Assembly (NCBI RefSeq): GCF_004005475.1
Contig: NZ_RZTZ01000018.1
Coordinates: forward strand, 1-64,000
DNA length: 64,000 nt
DNA from: Niallia taxi
GTDB lineage: Bacteria > Bacillota > Bacilli > Bacillales > Cytobacillaceae
Direction: 5' to 3'
Of the stretch, positions 47,584 through 59,000 are shown piece after piece (the stretch's first letter is position 1; every line of letters starts with the position of its first letter). Both the position numbers and the translations under genes were made by a program. Below the pieces are notes generated by a model. The model searched no databases, was not told the origin of the DNA, and was given only the letters and a program-made list of their open reading frames with translations.

Positions 47584-48030
47584 AAACTCAAACATTTATA
47601 AAAGTATAAAAGTATAAATAATTATTCATTTGGAATAGTAAACTAGGTTAGAACTAACCCTTAACTGCTGTTATAATGCCGATAAAGTATCATGCAATGG
47701 AACAGTAAATAACAATTGAATTCGAATGTTTATAACTGCATAATTACATATCAATCTTGTAAAATAATAGATATTTGTCCGTAATACAAGGACGAGCTTT
47801 TAATCCATTTCGTTTTCATTGTTGTATTGGTATCTTACGAGGGATTATAAGATAAAACTAGTATTTAATTCCAATGAGTTTCAGTGGTGTCCCTAAAGTA
47901 CTACATGAATAAGGATTTTAGTGGCTTGGACAATAGAACATCTGCAACTTTTACAACAAGCATAACGAAGTAATGTGGAAATAAATTTAAGTCTTTTGAA
48001 TAAAGTATTGAGATTATATCACATATAAAG
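47584..48030. other. Intergenic, no gene found
   Basis: AT-rich sequence with no coding potential between the kinase and the hairpin at 48034. Confidence 0.3.
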
Positions 48031-48033
48031 AAA

Positions 48034-48066
48034 AGGACTGAGCCAGAACAGTCTCAGTCTTTGCCT
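48034..48066 (+). terminator. Candidate terminator
   Basis: GACTGAG (48036-48042) pairs with CTCAGTC (48053-48059), followed by TTTG and a T-rich stretch. The U-tract is short. Confidence 0.5.
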
Positions 48067-48149
48067 TATTTAACAGTGATGAAAAATCTGATAACATCGT
48101 ATAAATCAAAGGTTATATCAAGTGCTTCCTTAAAAATGTGGAGCGTCTA

Positions 48150-49090
48150 CACTTATCTGGACAGAAAAATTAAGGTCACGTACACTTGATCTAAAACAGA
48201 TGAGGAGAACCCACAATGACAAAACGAGAACGCCGTACTTGCACGCCCGAGTTTAAAAAGCAAATGGTGCAGCTATACCAGAATGGAAAAACGAAACGAG
48301 CCATTATTGATGAATATGATCTGACTCCGTCATCTCTTTACCGGTGGATCAATCAGGATGAAGTTCTTTTAAAGAAAAAGACAATCGTTCTTCTGAAAAA
48401 CATGAGCTTTTAGTACTCCTCAAGGAACTAAAACAGCTAAGAATGGAGAACGACATTTTAAAGCAAGCCGCGCTGATAAAGGGACGAAAGTAAATGTCAT
48501 TAAGCGAAATAAAGACAAATACTCTGAACAAAATCGAAATGACTACGGCACGCGCAAAATTAAAGTAGAGCTGCAAAAGCGTGGATTTACGGTTTCTAGG
48601 AGGAGTATTGTCCGTATCATAAGAAGCATGGGCTTGTTTCTTCCTTTACGATGGCACAGTTCAAGCCGCAGAAAACTCCCTGTAATGTGTCAACTCAGGC
48701 AAACGAATTGAAACGCAAAACAGAGGCCAAAAAAGTGGTCTTCAGTGATTTAACATTCGTTAAAGTCAAAAATAAATGACATAACGTATGTACCTTTGTC
48801 GATCTCTTTAATCGCATATGAAACCCAATTCACTGCCTTAGTAAAATACGAATAACCTCTATACTTAAAATTAACGAAGGTAACAACATTCGAACAATAT
48901 GGTATAAAAACCAGAATTTAAGGTATTTGACATCTGTTTTCCTGTATAAGTGCTGCACCTATTTTCAGAGTTCTTTATCGTCTTTAAAAGTTGGAATAGG
49001 AAGGCAGCCCTTCACTTGTTAAAGCTGAAACATTTTCGGATGAACTTTTGAGATATACAGACGAAGAATTATAGTATACCTTATGCAAGC
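48150..49090 (+). mobile_element. IS3-family remnant (copy 3 of the ATCTGGACAG type)
   Basis: This is the best-preserved copy of the type. The left end TACACTTATCTGGACAGAAA is near 48150. OrfA (ATG 48216) reads MTKRERRTCTPEFKKQMVQL and KTKRAIIDEYDLTPSSLYRW up to a shift at about 48400. OrfB pieces such as RKINKDFGTRKIKVEL-like sequence near 48540 and KKVVFSDLTFVKVKNK near 48735 follow, then the sequence fades. Several shifts are present. Confidence 0.78.
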
Positions 49091-49099
49091 AGTGAACAT

Positions 49100-49768
49100 A
49101 GTATAGGGATAAAAAGGAGATACAGGGCTTAAGAAAAGTAGTCAACCCGCTCGATTGGCATTCGTTATGGAGCCATCCATGATGGCTAGTATGGAATTAA
49201 GATTAAATCGCTTACAATAGTGAAGAAATCCGCTATAGTAAGTGTCCAAGTCCAGTTATCTCTAACAGTAGATCCAGGCCCGGAATATATCTTTCAATGT
49301 TACAAAGAGCAGGATTAGTTCATGCTAAACTTATTTAGGAAGTGGACATATTACAAAAAGAGAGAGAAAGGCAATTAAAAAACTTGGCTTGCAATTTTTA
49401 GAAGAAAGGTAACAAACTATAAAGAAAGGGTCTGTTACAACTTTATCATTGGTTCTTTTGTTTTCTTTGTGTTTTTTGATAATGAAATCGACAATTTTAG
49501 AATTGACTATTTCGTATCATTTTATTGAAATGATTCACCTACATGGAAAAATTCGAGTACTAACAATGTACTAAAATTTATCCGCATTCATTCTAACTGA
49601 ATAGACTGTCCTTTACCATCATCAATTTCTTCAAATGATTGCCCTCTAATTTGTTCGCTAGAGTTACCTTTTAAAATAAAATTATAGCAGGATTCTAGTA
49701 ATTCGAATAGAATTTTATATATTACACATATCGTTCAAATAGCTAGAATTAGTGAGGTAGTCTTAGAT
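49100..49768. other. Decayed sequence
   Basis: A block at about 49280-49400 reads LSMLQRAGLVHAKLI, stop, EVDILQKERERQLKNLACNF and looks like the end of a dead soluble-protein gene on the plus strand. Otherwise nothing is recognised. Confidence 0.35.
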
Positions 49769-51154
49769 ATGAAAATTACAGAAATAGGTACTCGTGAGAT
49801 ATTAGACAGAATTACAGATGGCTTTTTTTCATTAGATAAAAACTGGAATTTCACCTATATTAACAAGGAGGCAACACTCCTTTTATTCCGTAGCCGCGAG
49901 GATCTCGTTGGTAAAAATGTATGGGATGAGTTCCCAGAGTCAGTGCAATTGCTATTCTATGAACAGTATCATAAGGCTGTTCTTGAACAAATTTCCGTTA
50001 AATTTGATGCTTATTTTCCACCGCTAAATACATGGTTTAATGTGAGAGCTTATCCTTCAGAAAATGGCCTAACAGTTTATTTTCAAGATGTTACAGAAGA
50101 AAAAAAGGCATTAACACAAAATGCACAACATTATAAATCCCTTTTTGAACATAATCCTGATGCTGTATTTTCTTTTGACCTAAACGGAAAATATCTCAGT
50201 GTAAATACTGCTATGGAAAAGCTCTTAGGATATAGTGAAGAGGAATTCTTACAACTAACATATGTCCCTTTAGTTTCCCATGATGATATAGAGAAGACAA
50301 CGGAGTATTATGAAAATGCAACCAAAGGCACAACTCAAAATTACGAAACAAAGGCAGTACATAAGAATGGTGAAGTTGTTCACGTAAGTGTTACAAATAT
50401 GCCAATCATAGTTGATAATGAGGTTATAGGGGTTTATGGAATTGCGAAAGACATAACAGGTCAAAAGCTTACAGAACGGAAGCTAGTAAAATCTGAAAAA
50501 CTCTCAGCAGTTGGACAACTTTCAGCCTCCATTGCCCATGAAATACGGAATCCCCTCACAGCGCTAAAGGGGTTTCTACAATTAATGAGCTCATCAGAAG
50601 GAAAGGTTACAGTGAGTTATTTAGAGGTTATGTCGAAGGAAATTGAACGAATTGAATTGATTACGGGAGAACTATTACTGCTAGCTAAACCACAAGCTCA
50701 TCATTTTAAACTTGAAAATATATATGGGATTATTGAACATGTAACTGCGCTTCTTAAATCTCAAGCATTGATGAATAGCATTGAAATAAAAGTAATGTAT
50801 GAGGAACTACCTCCAATACGTTGTATTGTAAATCAAATAAAACAAGTATTTATTAATATTATTAAAAATGCTATAGAATCCATGCCAAGTGGTGGGGAAA
50901 TAACTGTTAATCTTAAGAAAAAAAATAAAAATACATTATTTATTCAAATTGCTGATCAAGGATGCGGAATCCCAGAAGATTTAATTGAAAATATTGGTAT
51001 TCCCTTTTATACAACCAAACAAAGAGGTACTGGGTTAGGAATGATGACTACTCTGAAAATTATTGAGGTCCATAACGGAACAATGGATATATCAAGTGAA
51101 ATAGGAAAAGGCACAATTGTTAATATTTATTTACCTATGTATTCTTTAATTTAA
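49769..51154 (+). CDS. Two-PAS sensor histidine kinase (soluble)
   Basis: A 461-residue kinase; ATG 49769 is preceded by GAGGTAG. Two PAS domains are visible: residues about 8-112 (FFSLDKNWNFTYINKEATLL, ending VYFQDVTEEKK) and about 120-232 (DAVFSFDLNGKYLSVNTAME, ending YGIAKDITGQK). HisKA has His257 in SIAHEIRNPLTALKGFLQLM, and the ATPase domain has NIIKNAIESMPSGG, DQGCGIP and GTGLGMMT. There is no membrane segment. It is of the sporulation-kinase type (KinE-like layout) and lacks a linked response regulator, so it probably feeds Spo0F or a distant regulator. The signal is unknown. It lies alone between IS debris. Confidence 0.92.
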   Translation: MKITEIGTREILDRITDGFFSLDKNWNFTYINKEATLLLFRSREDLVGKNVWDEFPESVQLLFYEQYHKAVLEQISVKFDAYFPPLNTWFNVRAYPSENGLTVYFQDVTEEKKALTQNAQHYKSLFEHNPDAVFSFDLNGKYLSVNTAMEKLLGYSEEEFLQLTYVPLVSHDDIEKTTEYYENATKGTTQNYETKAVHKNGEVVHVSVTNMPIIVDNEVIGVYGIAKDITGQKLTERKLVKSEKLSAVGQLSASIAHEIRNPLTALKGFLQLMSSSEGKVTVSYLEVMSKEIERIELITGELLLLAKPQAHHFKLENIYGIIEHVTALLKSQALMNSIEIKVMYEELPPIRCIVNQIKQVFINIIKNAIESMPSGGEITVNLKKKNKNTLFIQIADQGCGIPEDLIENIGIPFYTTKQRGTGLGMMTTLKIIEVHNGTMDISSEIGKGTIVNIYLPMYSLI

Positions 51155-51910
51155 GAATATTTTAAAAGGCTAGAAGTAATTGAATTAGTAGTTCCAATAA
51201 ACGATGTATTACGCATAATACTACAAAAAAATCTTTCAGGAACAAAGTTTTTGAAAGGTTTTTCTTTGTCTACTCATTTAATGATACCATTTTAAAATGG
51301 GTTTTCCTTAAATAAAAGGAACCTTATCTAATATCGCTAGATGGGGGCAGCATTCCTGTAATAACTAAAATGCAGGATAAATGAAAAAAGGTTCTTGGAT
51401 AATCTGCAACAATTAAACCTATTAGATAGAGGTGCTTTTGTTAATCCGTATTTCTGATTATATTTAAGAGACACAAGAAACTTAAAGAGGTCATGATAAT
51501 CATGTACCAATATTCATTCCACCATTCCACCATGTGATTACACACCTTTCGTTACTTTTAACAAGCATAAACCTCACTCTAATGACTTATTGGAGTTTTA
51601 TTTAATTGGCAAGTTTTAATGATGTCGGATAGAAGAGAAAATATTGAACTGCTGTAGAAGGAATAAACCCCTGATAACTCGTAGAGTCTTTATAGATAAT
51701 CCTCAAGTTACTTGTTACCTATTACTAGTGTGTGTAAAGTCAAAAAAAATATACGTAACATTGATCATGCTTTGAATTATCAAGGCTTTGCTCGCTATTT
51801 AATGTAATTAAAAGTGACATTCCTGTAATAACTATAGAGTATCTTTCGTGAGGAACAAACTTGGGAGAATAATTGAAAAAGGATTACATGTTGTACATAT
51901 TGAATAAAGT
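51155..51910. other. Decayed intergenic region
   Basis: It holds two copies of CATTCCTGTAATAACTA (51353 and 51819), with a third, diverged copy near 60900. No intact gene was found. Hairpin AATCTTTCAGGAACAAAGTT- type pairing near 51230-51265 (TTTTTGAAAGGTTTTTC) could be a weak terminator of the kinase gene. Confidence 0.3.
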
Positions 51911-51914
51911 TTAT

Positions 51915-52390
51915 GAATGAACAACTTTATGAAGGGAATCCGTTTGGAGAATTTAGAAATTGTACGAAAAGCCGAAAAAGACTCTCATGATTCTTGCAAT
52001 GAAAACTATAAGTTAGTTGAAGATGGTTCATGGTAATATCAACCAGGTAAAACAGTAGCCATTAAAAAAGTTGGATTAAAAGTGCTTGATTTGAAGATCC
52101 TGAGTTGGTAGAAATAGCATTCCTATTGCAATACAAATAAAAGAGAAGGAAAAGTTGTTTGTATAGAACTGCTTGATTCAGCTTTAATTATACTGAAGTA
52201 TAGTAAGTAATATAAAGTAAAACATAGCATTCAACTAGAAAAGGCAGATATAGGTGATTATAAAATAACCCACAATAAGTTTGATCTTATTATTGTTGTT
52301 TTCACATTGGAACATGTTAAATGAAGAGACATTTGAAAATGCACTTAAAAAATGGAACAGGAATTAAGATGAATTGTTGGAATGGTCAAT
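51915..52390 (+). pseudogene. Class I SAM-dependent methyltransferase pseudogene
   Basis: Blocks in the order of a small methyltransferase: EIVRKAEKDSHDSCNENYKL and VEDGSW near 51957-52030, QPGKTVAIKKVGLKVLDL (the last residues being the start of motif I), KGKVVCIELLDSALIILKYS (motif II region), KADIGDYKITHNKFDLIIVV near 52233 (motif III/IV), TLEHV and ENALKKMEQ. Stops and shifts are present, and the glycine-rich loop after VLDL is deleted. The acceptor is unknown. Confidence 0.75.
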
Positions 52391-52399
52391 ATTAAAAAG

Positions 52400-52770
52400 T
52401 TACTATCCAATATGGCTGTAGGTAATCAGCTAAGCGAATTTTATCAGAACACACATTTGTAACAGCAATTACTCGTATTCAGGATATCTTGTATAAAATG
52501 CAAAAAGAAAATATTCATATAGTATTGATCATTGATGAATACGGTGGTACTTCAGGTATTCTTATCATGTAAGATATACTGGAAGAGGAAAAGAACTATT
52601 AAATAAATGGTCGTGTTTTATTAGAGGAACTAGAAGATCGATTTGGTATACATTTTGACGAACAGGAAAATATCGATATACAATTGGTGGGTGGATACAG
52701 TATCAATTTGTGGATAATATTCAACTAAATGATCAAGTGAAAATTCGTACAATATACTTGGAAGGTAAAG
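52400..52770 (+). pseudogene. HlyC/CorC-family protein, C-terminal fragment
   Basis: The CBS-domain end and CorC_HlyC domain can be read: FVTAITRIQDILYKMQKENI, HIVLIIDEYGGTSGILIM, then GRVLLEELEDRFGIHFDEQE near 52609. These belong to the C-terminal half of DUF21-CBS-CorC membrane proteins. A stop follows GILIM and others come later. It lies upstream of, and not downstream of, the matching N-terminal fragment at 52773. Confidence 0.78.
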
Positions 52771-52772
52771 GA

Positions 52773-53600
52773 AATGGATAATTATCAGGATTAATGGTAT
52801 TAAATCTGTTTTTAGTAGCAGTATTTGTTGGGTAACTGCATTCTTCGTAGGTGTGAAATTGCAATATTGAAGGTAAGGATGTCTCGGATTGATCAACTAA
52901 TAACTGAAGGAAATAAAAGGCGATTATTGCGAAAAAGGTTGCACAAACTCTAGACTTTTACCTTTCAGCATGTTTAGTTAGGTATTACCATTACTGCTCA
53001 AATACTTTCAGCATTAGGTGAACCTACAATGGAAAAGATGTTACATCCCGTATTTGAAAGATTCAATGTGTCAGAAGCTATATCTACTATTCTTTCTTAT
53101 ATAATTGCTTCTAGCCATTGTAGAATTTTTACACGTTTTTCTTAGGGAACTGGCACATAAAACATTAACCATTAAATTCTCAGAAAGAATGACATTAGCA
53201 TTGTCTCCATCACTATATTGGTTTGGAAAAGTAACAAACCCTTTTATAACTTTGTTAAATGGTTCTTCTCGTCTTCTTATTCGTATTTTTGGAGTTAAAC
53301 CTGCTAGACATGAGACAGTTGACTCAGAAGAAGAAATTAAACTGATTGTTACTCAAAGTTATGAAAAGAAGATTAATCAAACGGAATTAGAGTTTCTTGA
53401 AAACATTTTTGTATATGATGCTTATAAAAATGACATTATGATTCCAAAAGAAAAGATTGTATCTCTTGAAAAAAAGATGACGATTGTGGAAGTTGTATCA
53501 GATTAGATAAATTTCAATAGATTTCCAGTAACTAAAGATCAAATTACTATAAATTTATAGGTTTCATTAATACAAGAGAGATGTTAACAGTATTTTAGCT
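52773..53600 (+). pseudogene. HlyC/CorC-family protein, N-terminal fragment (DUF21)
   Basis: It starts with ATG at 52773 (MDNYQD, stop, then shifted NLFLVAVFVG and VRMSRIDQLITEGNKRRLL). The membrane DUF21 part is readable from 52980 (ITITAQILSALGEPTMEKML) and 53105 to 53505 (TLTIKFSERMTLALSPSLYW, then SSRLLIRIFGVKPARHETV and EEEIKLIVTQSYEKK). The first CBS domain begins (DIMIPKEKIVSLEKKMTIVE) and ends at a stop at 53506; RFPVTKDQITIN follows in another frame. Intact relatives are ion-transport or magnesium-efflux-related membrane proteins. Confidence 0.8.
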
Positions 53601-53830
53601 GGAAACGCACCAACTATGGATACTTTTATTCACCGTCTTCCTAGCTTCTTTGAACTGCTCCTTTTTCTTTTTGTATAGATTTACAAAAGTTTTTATGTTG
53701 AAAAATAATTGAAATATTCTTTTTATATTTGGATAGTACTGGCACACTAGTGGAATTTTTTCATAAAATGCAGGATAAACAACTATTGGTTTTCACTAAA
53801 GCGACTATTCTTTCATATGAGGTGATAATC

Positions 53831-54028
53831 TTGAAGAAAGAAAAAATGATTGCAGATGAATTACAGTGTATGTACTTAGAGGGTAGACTTGTTGAGTTTG
53901 ATGAGAGATATATTAATAAGATAAGTCGGAAATTACGGACAGGTGACTTATCACTTAATGAGTTAATTCGCGATGATTCTATCCTAAAAAAGGTAGTACT
54001 CGAGGCTTTCGAGCGTTTGTATTTATAG
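53831..54028 (+). CDS. Small unknown protein (65 aa)
   Basis: TTG 53831 is chosen because GAGGTGAT lies four bases upstream; the open frame extends back to 53729, but that part overlaps HlyC/CorC debris. The protein is charged and helical (KKEKMIADELQCMYLEGRLV, then FDERYINKISRKLRTGDLSL). No membrane segment is seen. The family was not recognised. The frame is intact among decayed sequence, which favours a real gene. Confidence 0.45.
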   Translation: MKKEKMIADELQCMYLEGRLVEFDERYINKISRKLRTGDLSLNELIRDDSILKKVVLEAFERLYL

Positions 54029-54525
54029 AGAATAATTGCCTAATCCCTTCTTAATAAAGAAGAGTTCATCTAATAGTTATAAAAGAATTATAAAATACGC
54101 TAGAAAAAATTCACTTACGAGTGACTTCCTCAATAGGGCTCAAATGTGATAATCAGGTCATGATAGATGAAGTGAAAAAATCACAAAAACTATTCTAAAC
54201 AGGCTTCGATAATATTTACAGTACTACTTCACTAAATCCCTAAAAGGACGAAGATAATGATGTGGAAGGTGAAACTGCCACTATATATGCAAGTTGTTTG
54301 CATATATATAATCTGTTAATTATAAAAAGAGAACAATCCATCGCTGACTAACACCTTTCCGGAGTGGGTTATAGAGTTCGAACAAGTAAAATGAAGAGGG
54401 TAAACCTAAATATGAAAGTTTATGTCATTCAAATTGCCGTCTTATTTTAATGAATAGGGCGCTTTTTTGTTGTGTCTATAGTTAATTAACCGAATAGAAT
54501 ATAAAGGCTTTTTAATTAAAACTTA
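54029..54525. other. Intergenic, no gene found
   Basis: No coding or RNA signal was recognised. A short G/C block (AGGGCGC, then six T, near 54457) has no clear pairing partner. Confidence 0.3.
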
Positions 54526-54529
54526 ATCT

Positions 54530-55995
54530 TTAATTCTATAAAGTCAAATCGATCTATCGTTTTACGGTAAGGAAACCTCGCAAACTTTAGCAGAATTTTT
54601 CTTCATTATTTCCTGTTTATCAGTGATTTTCAGCTTCAGAAGACTGAAGAAAAACTGAAAATATGGTATATTATCATTAGTCGCTTGTTCGGCCAGTTTA
54701 CCACCGATTCGCAATAGCGGACAAGTTTCATTTTTGGTTATATTCCTTTATCTCTCTTTTCATGATGATTCCCCCTAGTAAAATCATCATAGACTGATAT
54801 AGGACGTGTAGCTACTTCCAAGGAAACAGGCAGTAAGGCGCCAACCACGACAGTTTCCTTTTTATTTTTAGGATATTTTTTTCCGTCGCTGTTGCTTACT
54901 GATTTCTTCTCCCTGATAAAAAATCATAATTGATCCCTCTAGAGATTCTTTTACCAAAAACTCTTTACTAACATACCTAGAAGAAAGAATCTAACTTTTC
55001 TCTTTAATAGGAGAAGCTGAAGCTTCTGTCCCAATGAACTTTTATAACTTGTATCATATTCTTTCTTCTCATTTATTGGATGGGATAGCTTTTCCTCTGT
55101 CCATTTTTCTTGTGGTGAATAGCCGTTTCATTCCTCTTTCAATTGCCAACGCAATTGAGCCATCTCATTAGAAGTTGTCTCAAATCTTTCACACTATAAA
55201 ACTTTGTCCCCACGTAAAAACATAATGTACTGAATATCCCTTTCAACTTTTCCCTTCGTTATGGCTCTGTATGGGTGGAAGAACTTAGGAATAGGCGAAC
55301 TTCAGCGAATCTTTAATTACACTTAATGACTCCCTGATCATGTCCATCTGTGACAGTTCTTATTTATCAAACAAGATAGTAGAAGGTACCAACCAGATAC
55401 TTAAAACTTTTTAATGCCAATGCATGACATGTTCCTAGGATAAAGTAAACAGAGCGTACTTTATTCTCGAATATTTCGAATATCCTAAGATGGCAACAAA
55501 CATGGAGAGATTCCTTTTTTTTCGTTCAAAATTACTGCTCCGTCCTCCTTCCATTCAGCAGCATCCTGTTTACCCGGAAGGGTTTTATAATGTTCAGTAT
55601 ATTTCCTGTTTCCCTGTTTCCGATAAGGCTACATCTAAACCTTTAATATTGTTTTGCCTCCTTGGTAAGCAAGTGCCTTGATCTCGAACAGCAGTTTCTC
55701 TGCATTAAATCCCCAATCTTACAGCATCCTCTTATCGATATAATCCTTGAATTCTTCAAGTTTACTCTTCTTTCCTTTTCTAACAGTTGGAATGTTTTTT
55801 GACATATGTATTTTTAACCGCTTAGGGACATCGTCAACTCGTTGGCGATATCATAATACTCATTCCTCATTAGTACATTTCTATAATCTTAAAAATCCGC
55901 CTCTTGCCTTACGAATCATAGCTCATCTCAACAAACTATGGTTCTATTTTTAGATGAGGTATTTATTCTGGTTAAATTGAGGATTTTAACATCGA
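54530..55995 (-). mobile_element. IS21-family istA remnant (third lineage), minus strand
   Basis: Read on the minus strand from about 55990: a helix-turn-helix region EYYDIANELTMSLSG near 55850, KALAYQGGKTILK near 55665, then the core end YRAITKGKVERDIQYIMFLR near 55270 (the Glu-containing K-G-K-V-E block) and RWQLKEEWNGYSPQEKWTEE-like sequence near 55130. Many stops and a missing central part make it dead. No istB is recognised at its end. It adjoins the helicase gene. Confidence 0.65.
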
Positions 55996-56095
55996 CTTTA
56001 ACAGCAGTAACAGACTGCCTGACAAGAATTATTTAGTATTTCTTTACATATAAATGTGATATCGAGTATATGAAATAATAAAGAGGTGCTTTTAA

Positions 56096-59000
56096 TTGAG
56101 CGATAAAGTTAGGCAACTATTTGAATATTTATTAGAAGTCAATAACCTTAGAGCTAAAGTTGTCCGTAATTTTAAGGAATATGATAAAAATTGGACTAAA
56201 GCTTCTCTAGAAGAATTTGGTGATGGTGTTTATTTAATGGGATCAGGAAATGATAAAGAAGCAATTCTTGAGATTCATAGACAGAAGTTTACTGAAGAAA
56301 TCTTGACTCCTCCACACCCTGACAAATCCATTAGAGAGTGGATTACATATTCGTATAATAAAGAAAATAACCCTCCAGAAATACCTAATCCAAAAGTAGT
56401 TATACAAGGATCTGATAAGTTAGAAATTCGTTTTGAGGAAGATCCGAGGCGGATAAAATTGTTTAATGACTGGAAAGCAGCATGGAAAGACTGGGCAGAT
56501 TCAATTTCAAAGATGGAAAAAGTTCAAACATTATATGAACTTTTTTTTAAAATCAATCAAGACTTTCAAATTGAAGGTGAAGGACTTGAATTGATGTTAG
56601 GAAAGACAATTTTTACGTGGAAAACTGAAGTTGATCCTATATTACACCCTTTATTTACCACGAAAATGGATATTGAACTTGATACTGACAAAGGTATTAT
56701 TATTGTTAAGCCAACGAATCAAGGATTCAAACTTGAACTTAATATATTTAGTGGTATCCCACTTCCTAATATAGAAGAGATTCAAAATATAGGACGAATA
56801 GCGCGATATAGAGATGTGTTTGAAGAAGATATGAATGATTTATCTACTCAATTTATGCAAGTAATTGATGCGAGTGGTCGAACTGCTTTAGAGGATGAAC
56901 CTCTTATTGCTTCAAAAGATGCTATAGGCCACTTAAATGAATATGTTATTGTTCTAAGACGAAAGGATAATCAGGTTTTACAAAAGGATTTAGAGCAAAT
57001 TATTGAATCTTTGCAAGAAGAGGAATTTAAGGTACCTGCTACAGTTGAATCTATTGTTGGACATGAATTCCTAACTGATAAAGATCTAAATAATAATAAT
57101 TGGGGCAGAGTAGCTACAGATTTATATTTTCCTCTTGCTTCAAATGAAAATCAAAAAGAAATTGCTAGAAGACTGGCAAGTAACTACGGTTTGACAGTAC
57201 AAGGACCTCCAGGGACTGGCAAAACTCATACGATAGCTAATTTAGTATCTCATTTATTAGCACATGGAAAGAAAATACTTATTACAAGTCAGAAAGAAAG
57301 TCCTTTAAAAGTACTTAAAGAAAAAATTCCAAGCGAAATACGTGATTTATGTGTACCAGTCCTAGGGGGAGGAAGAGATTCTCTTAAAGAAATTGAAACA
57401 TCTATACGGACAATTTCTGATAAGCTCGGGAATACTACAATTGAAAAATTAGAAGCAGAGATTACAAAAAACAAAGAAGAATTAGAAGATAGTAGAAGAA
57501 AGGAGGCGAAATTGAAACATCAGTTAATGGCATATAGTAAAAATGAAAAAACAGAAATTGAGTACAAAGGTAATTTCATCAGCAAAGCTAATACTGCACA
57601 AATTTTGACTGATGAATCAGTAGATTATCATTGGATCTTGGATAAAGTGGAATTGAATTCTAAATTCCCTATATCAGAAGAGGAGTTTAGAACTTTCTGG
57701 GAACTTAGAGGTAAATTAGAAGAAAAGGATCTTTATTTAAAAGATATTGTTCTTCCAAACATACAATTAATAAAAACAACTGAAGAAATGAAAAGGTGGC
57801 TTTCCAATGGTAAGAATTTAAAACATAAATATGATAATGCTATCTTTCATACTAATAAAATTAAATTTCCTCATGATAAGTCATATACTGAAAAGATAAA
57901 CAATCAGCTATTAAGAATCTTACAATACAAGGAGTTTTTCAAGGAGGGAACTGTACATCAGCAGATTCTCGATGATTACATAGCCGGTGGTTCTCGAAAA
58001 GAACGATGGACCTCTTTCTTCAGTAGTATAAAAGTACTGAATAAAGAAATGCTAACTATTTATAACTCTATTGTTAATCATCAAATTACCTTACCAAACA
58101 AACCAGACTTTGAATTAGAGATAGATATATCTATTTTGGCGGACCGTCTTAAAGTAAACAAGAAACCAGGTACATTATTTGCTTTAACTAAGGGGAAAAA
58201 TGCAAGATATTTATGGGAATCACCTATTATTAATGGGAAGCCAATCAGAACTATAGAGGAAATTGAAATACTGCAACTTTATCTTCTATTAAAAAAGAAA
58301 AAAGAGGAAGCTGTTCGCATTTGGAATGCTAATATTCATGAAATAGGCGGTATCCCAATAAATACTGAAGACAAACGTCTTTTTAGTACGATTGACAAAA
58401 CGATACAAACTTATGAAAAATCCCTACAGTTAGGCGGTTGGGTAGAAGATTTCATACAAACCTCAAAAAACTTATTACTAAATAATACAAACTGGCTGAA
58501 TTACAATTTTTATATAGAGTTTAAATTAACAATTAATTGCGTGTTTGATGTTCTAAACTTTCAAGTATGGGAAAAGGAATACAATTCATATAGAAATTCA
58601 TTAAAACAACTCTCAATAGAAAAAGAAGTACACCCAATTATAAAATCCTTCCTTCATGTATTGGATAACAAAGATGATTCTAGATGGGAGCATGTACTTG
58701 AAAAATTAAAGCATCTAATTAAAAGGAAGGAAGATGTAAATAGATTCTCCGCTTTATATACTAATTTTGCAATAACTGCTCCAAAAACAGCAAATAGGAT
58801 AGTTAAGTTACTTTCCAAAGATATAGCAATGCCAAGAGAATTTAAAAAATCATGGGAACTTAAGTCATTATATAATTGGATGACAGAAAATCAAGACTTT
58901 GAAGCTGAACAAATTGAAATTAGCATTAAATCTGAACAAGATTATCAAAAAAGGTTAATAACTTCAATAGTTTCAAATTCTACTTGGTTGAATCAAATAA

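Noticed and set aside
53729-53830. Longer N-terminus for the small protein at 53831
   Set aside because: The extra 34 codons overlap HlyC/CorC debris, while a good GAGGTGAT site precedes TTG 53831.
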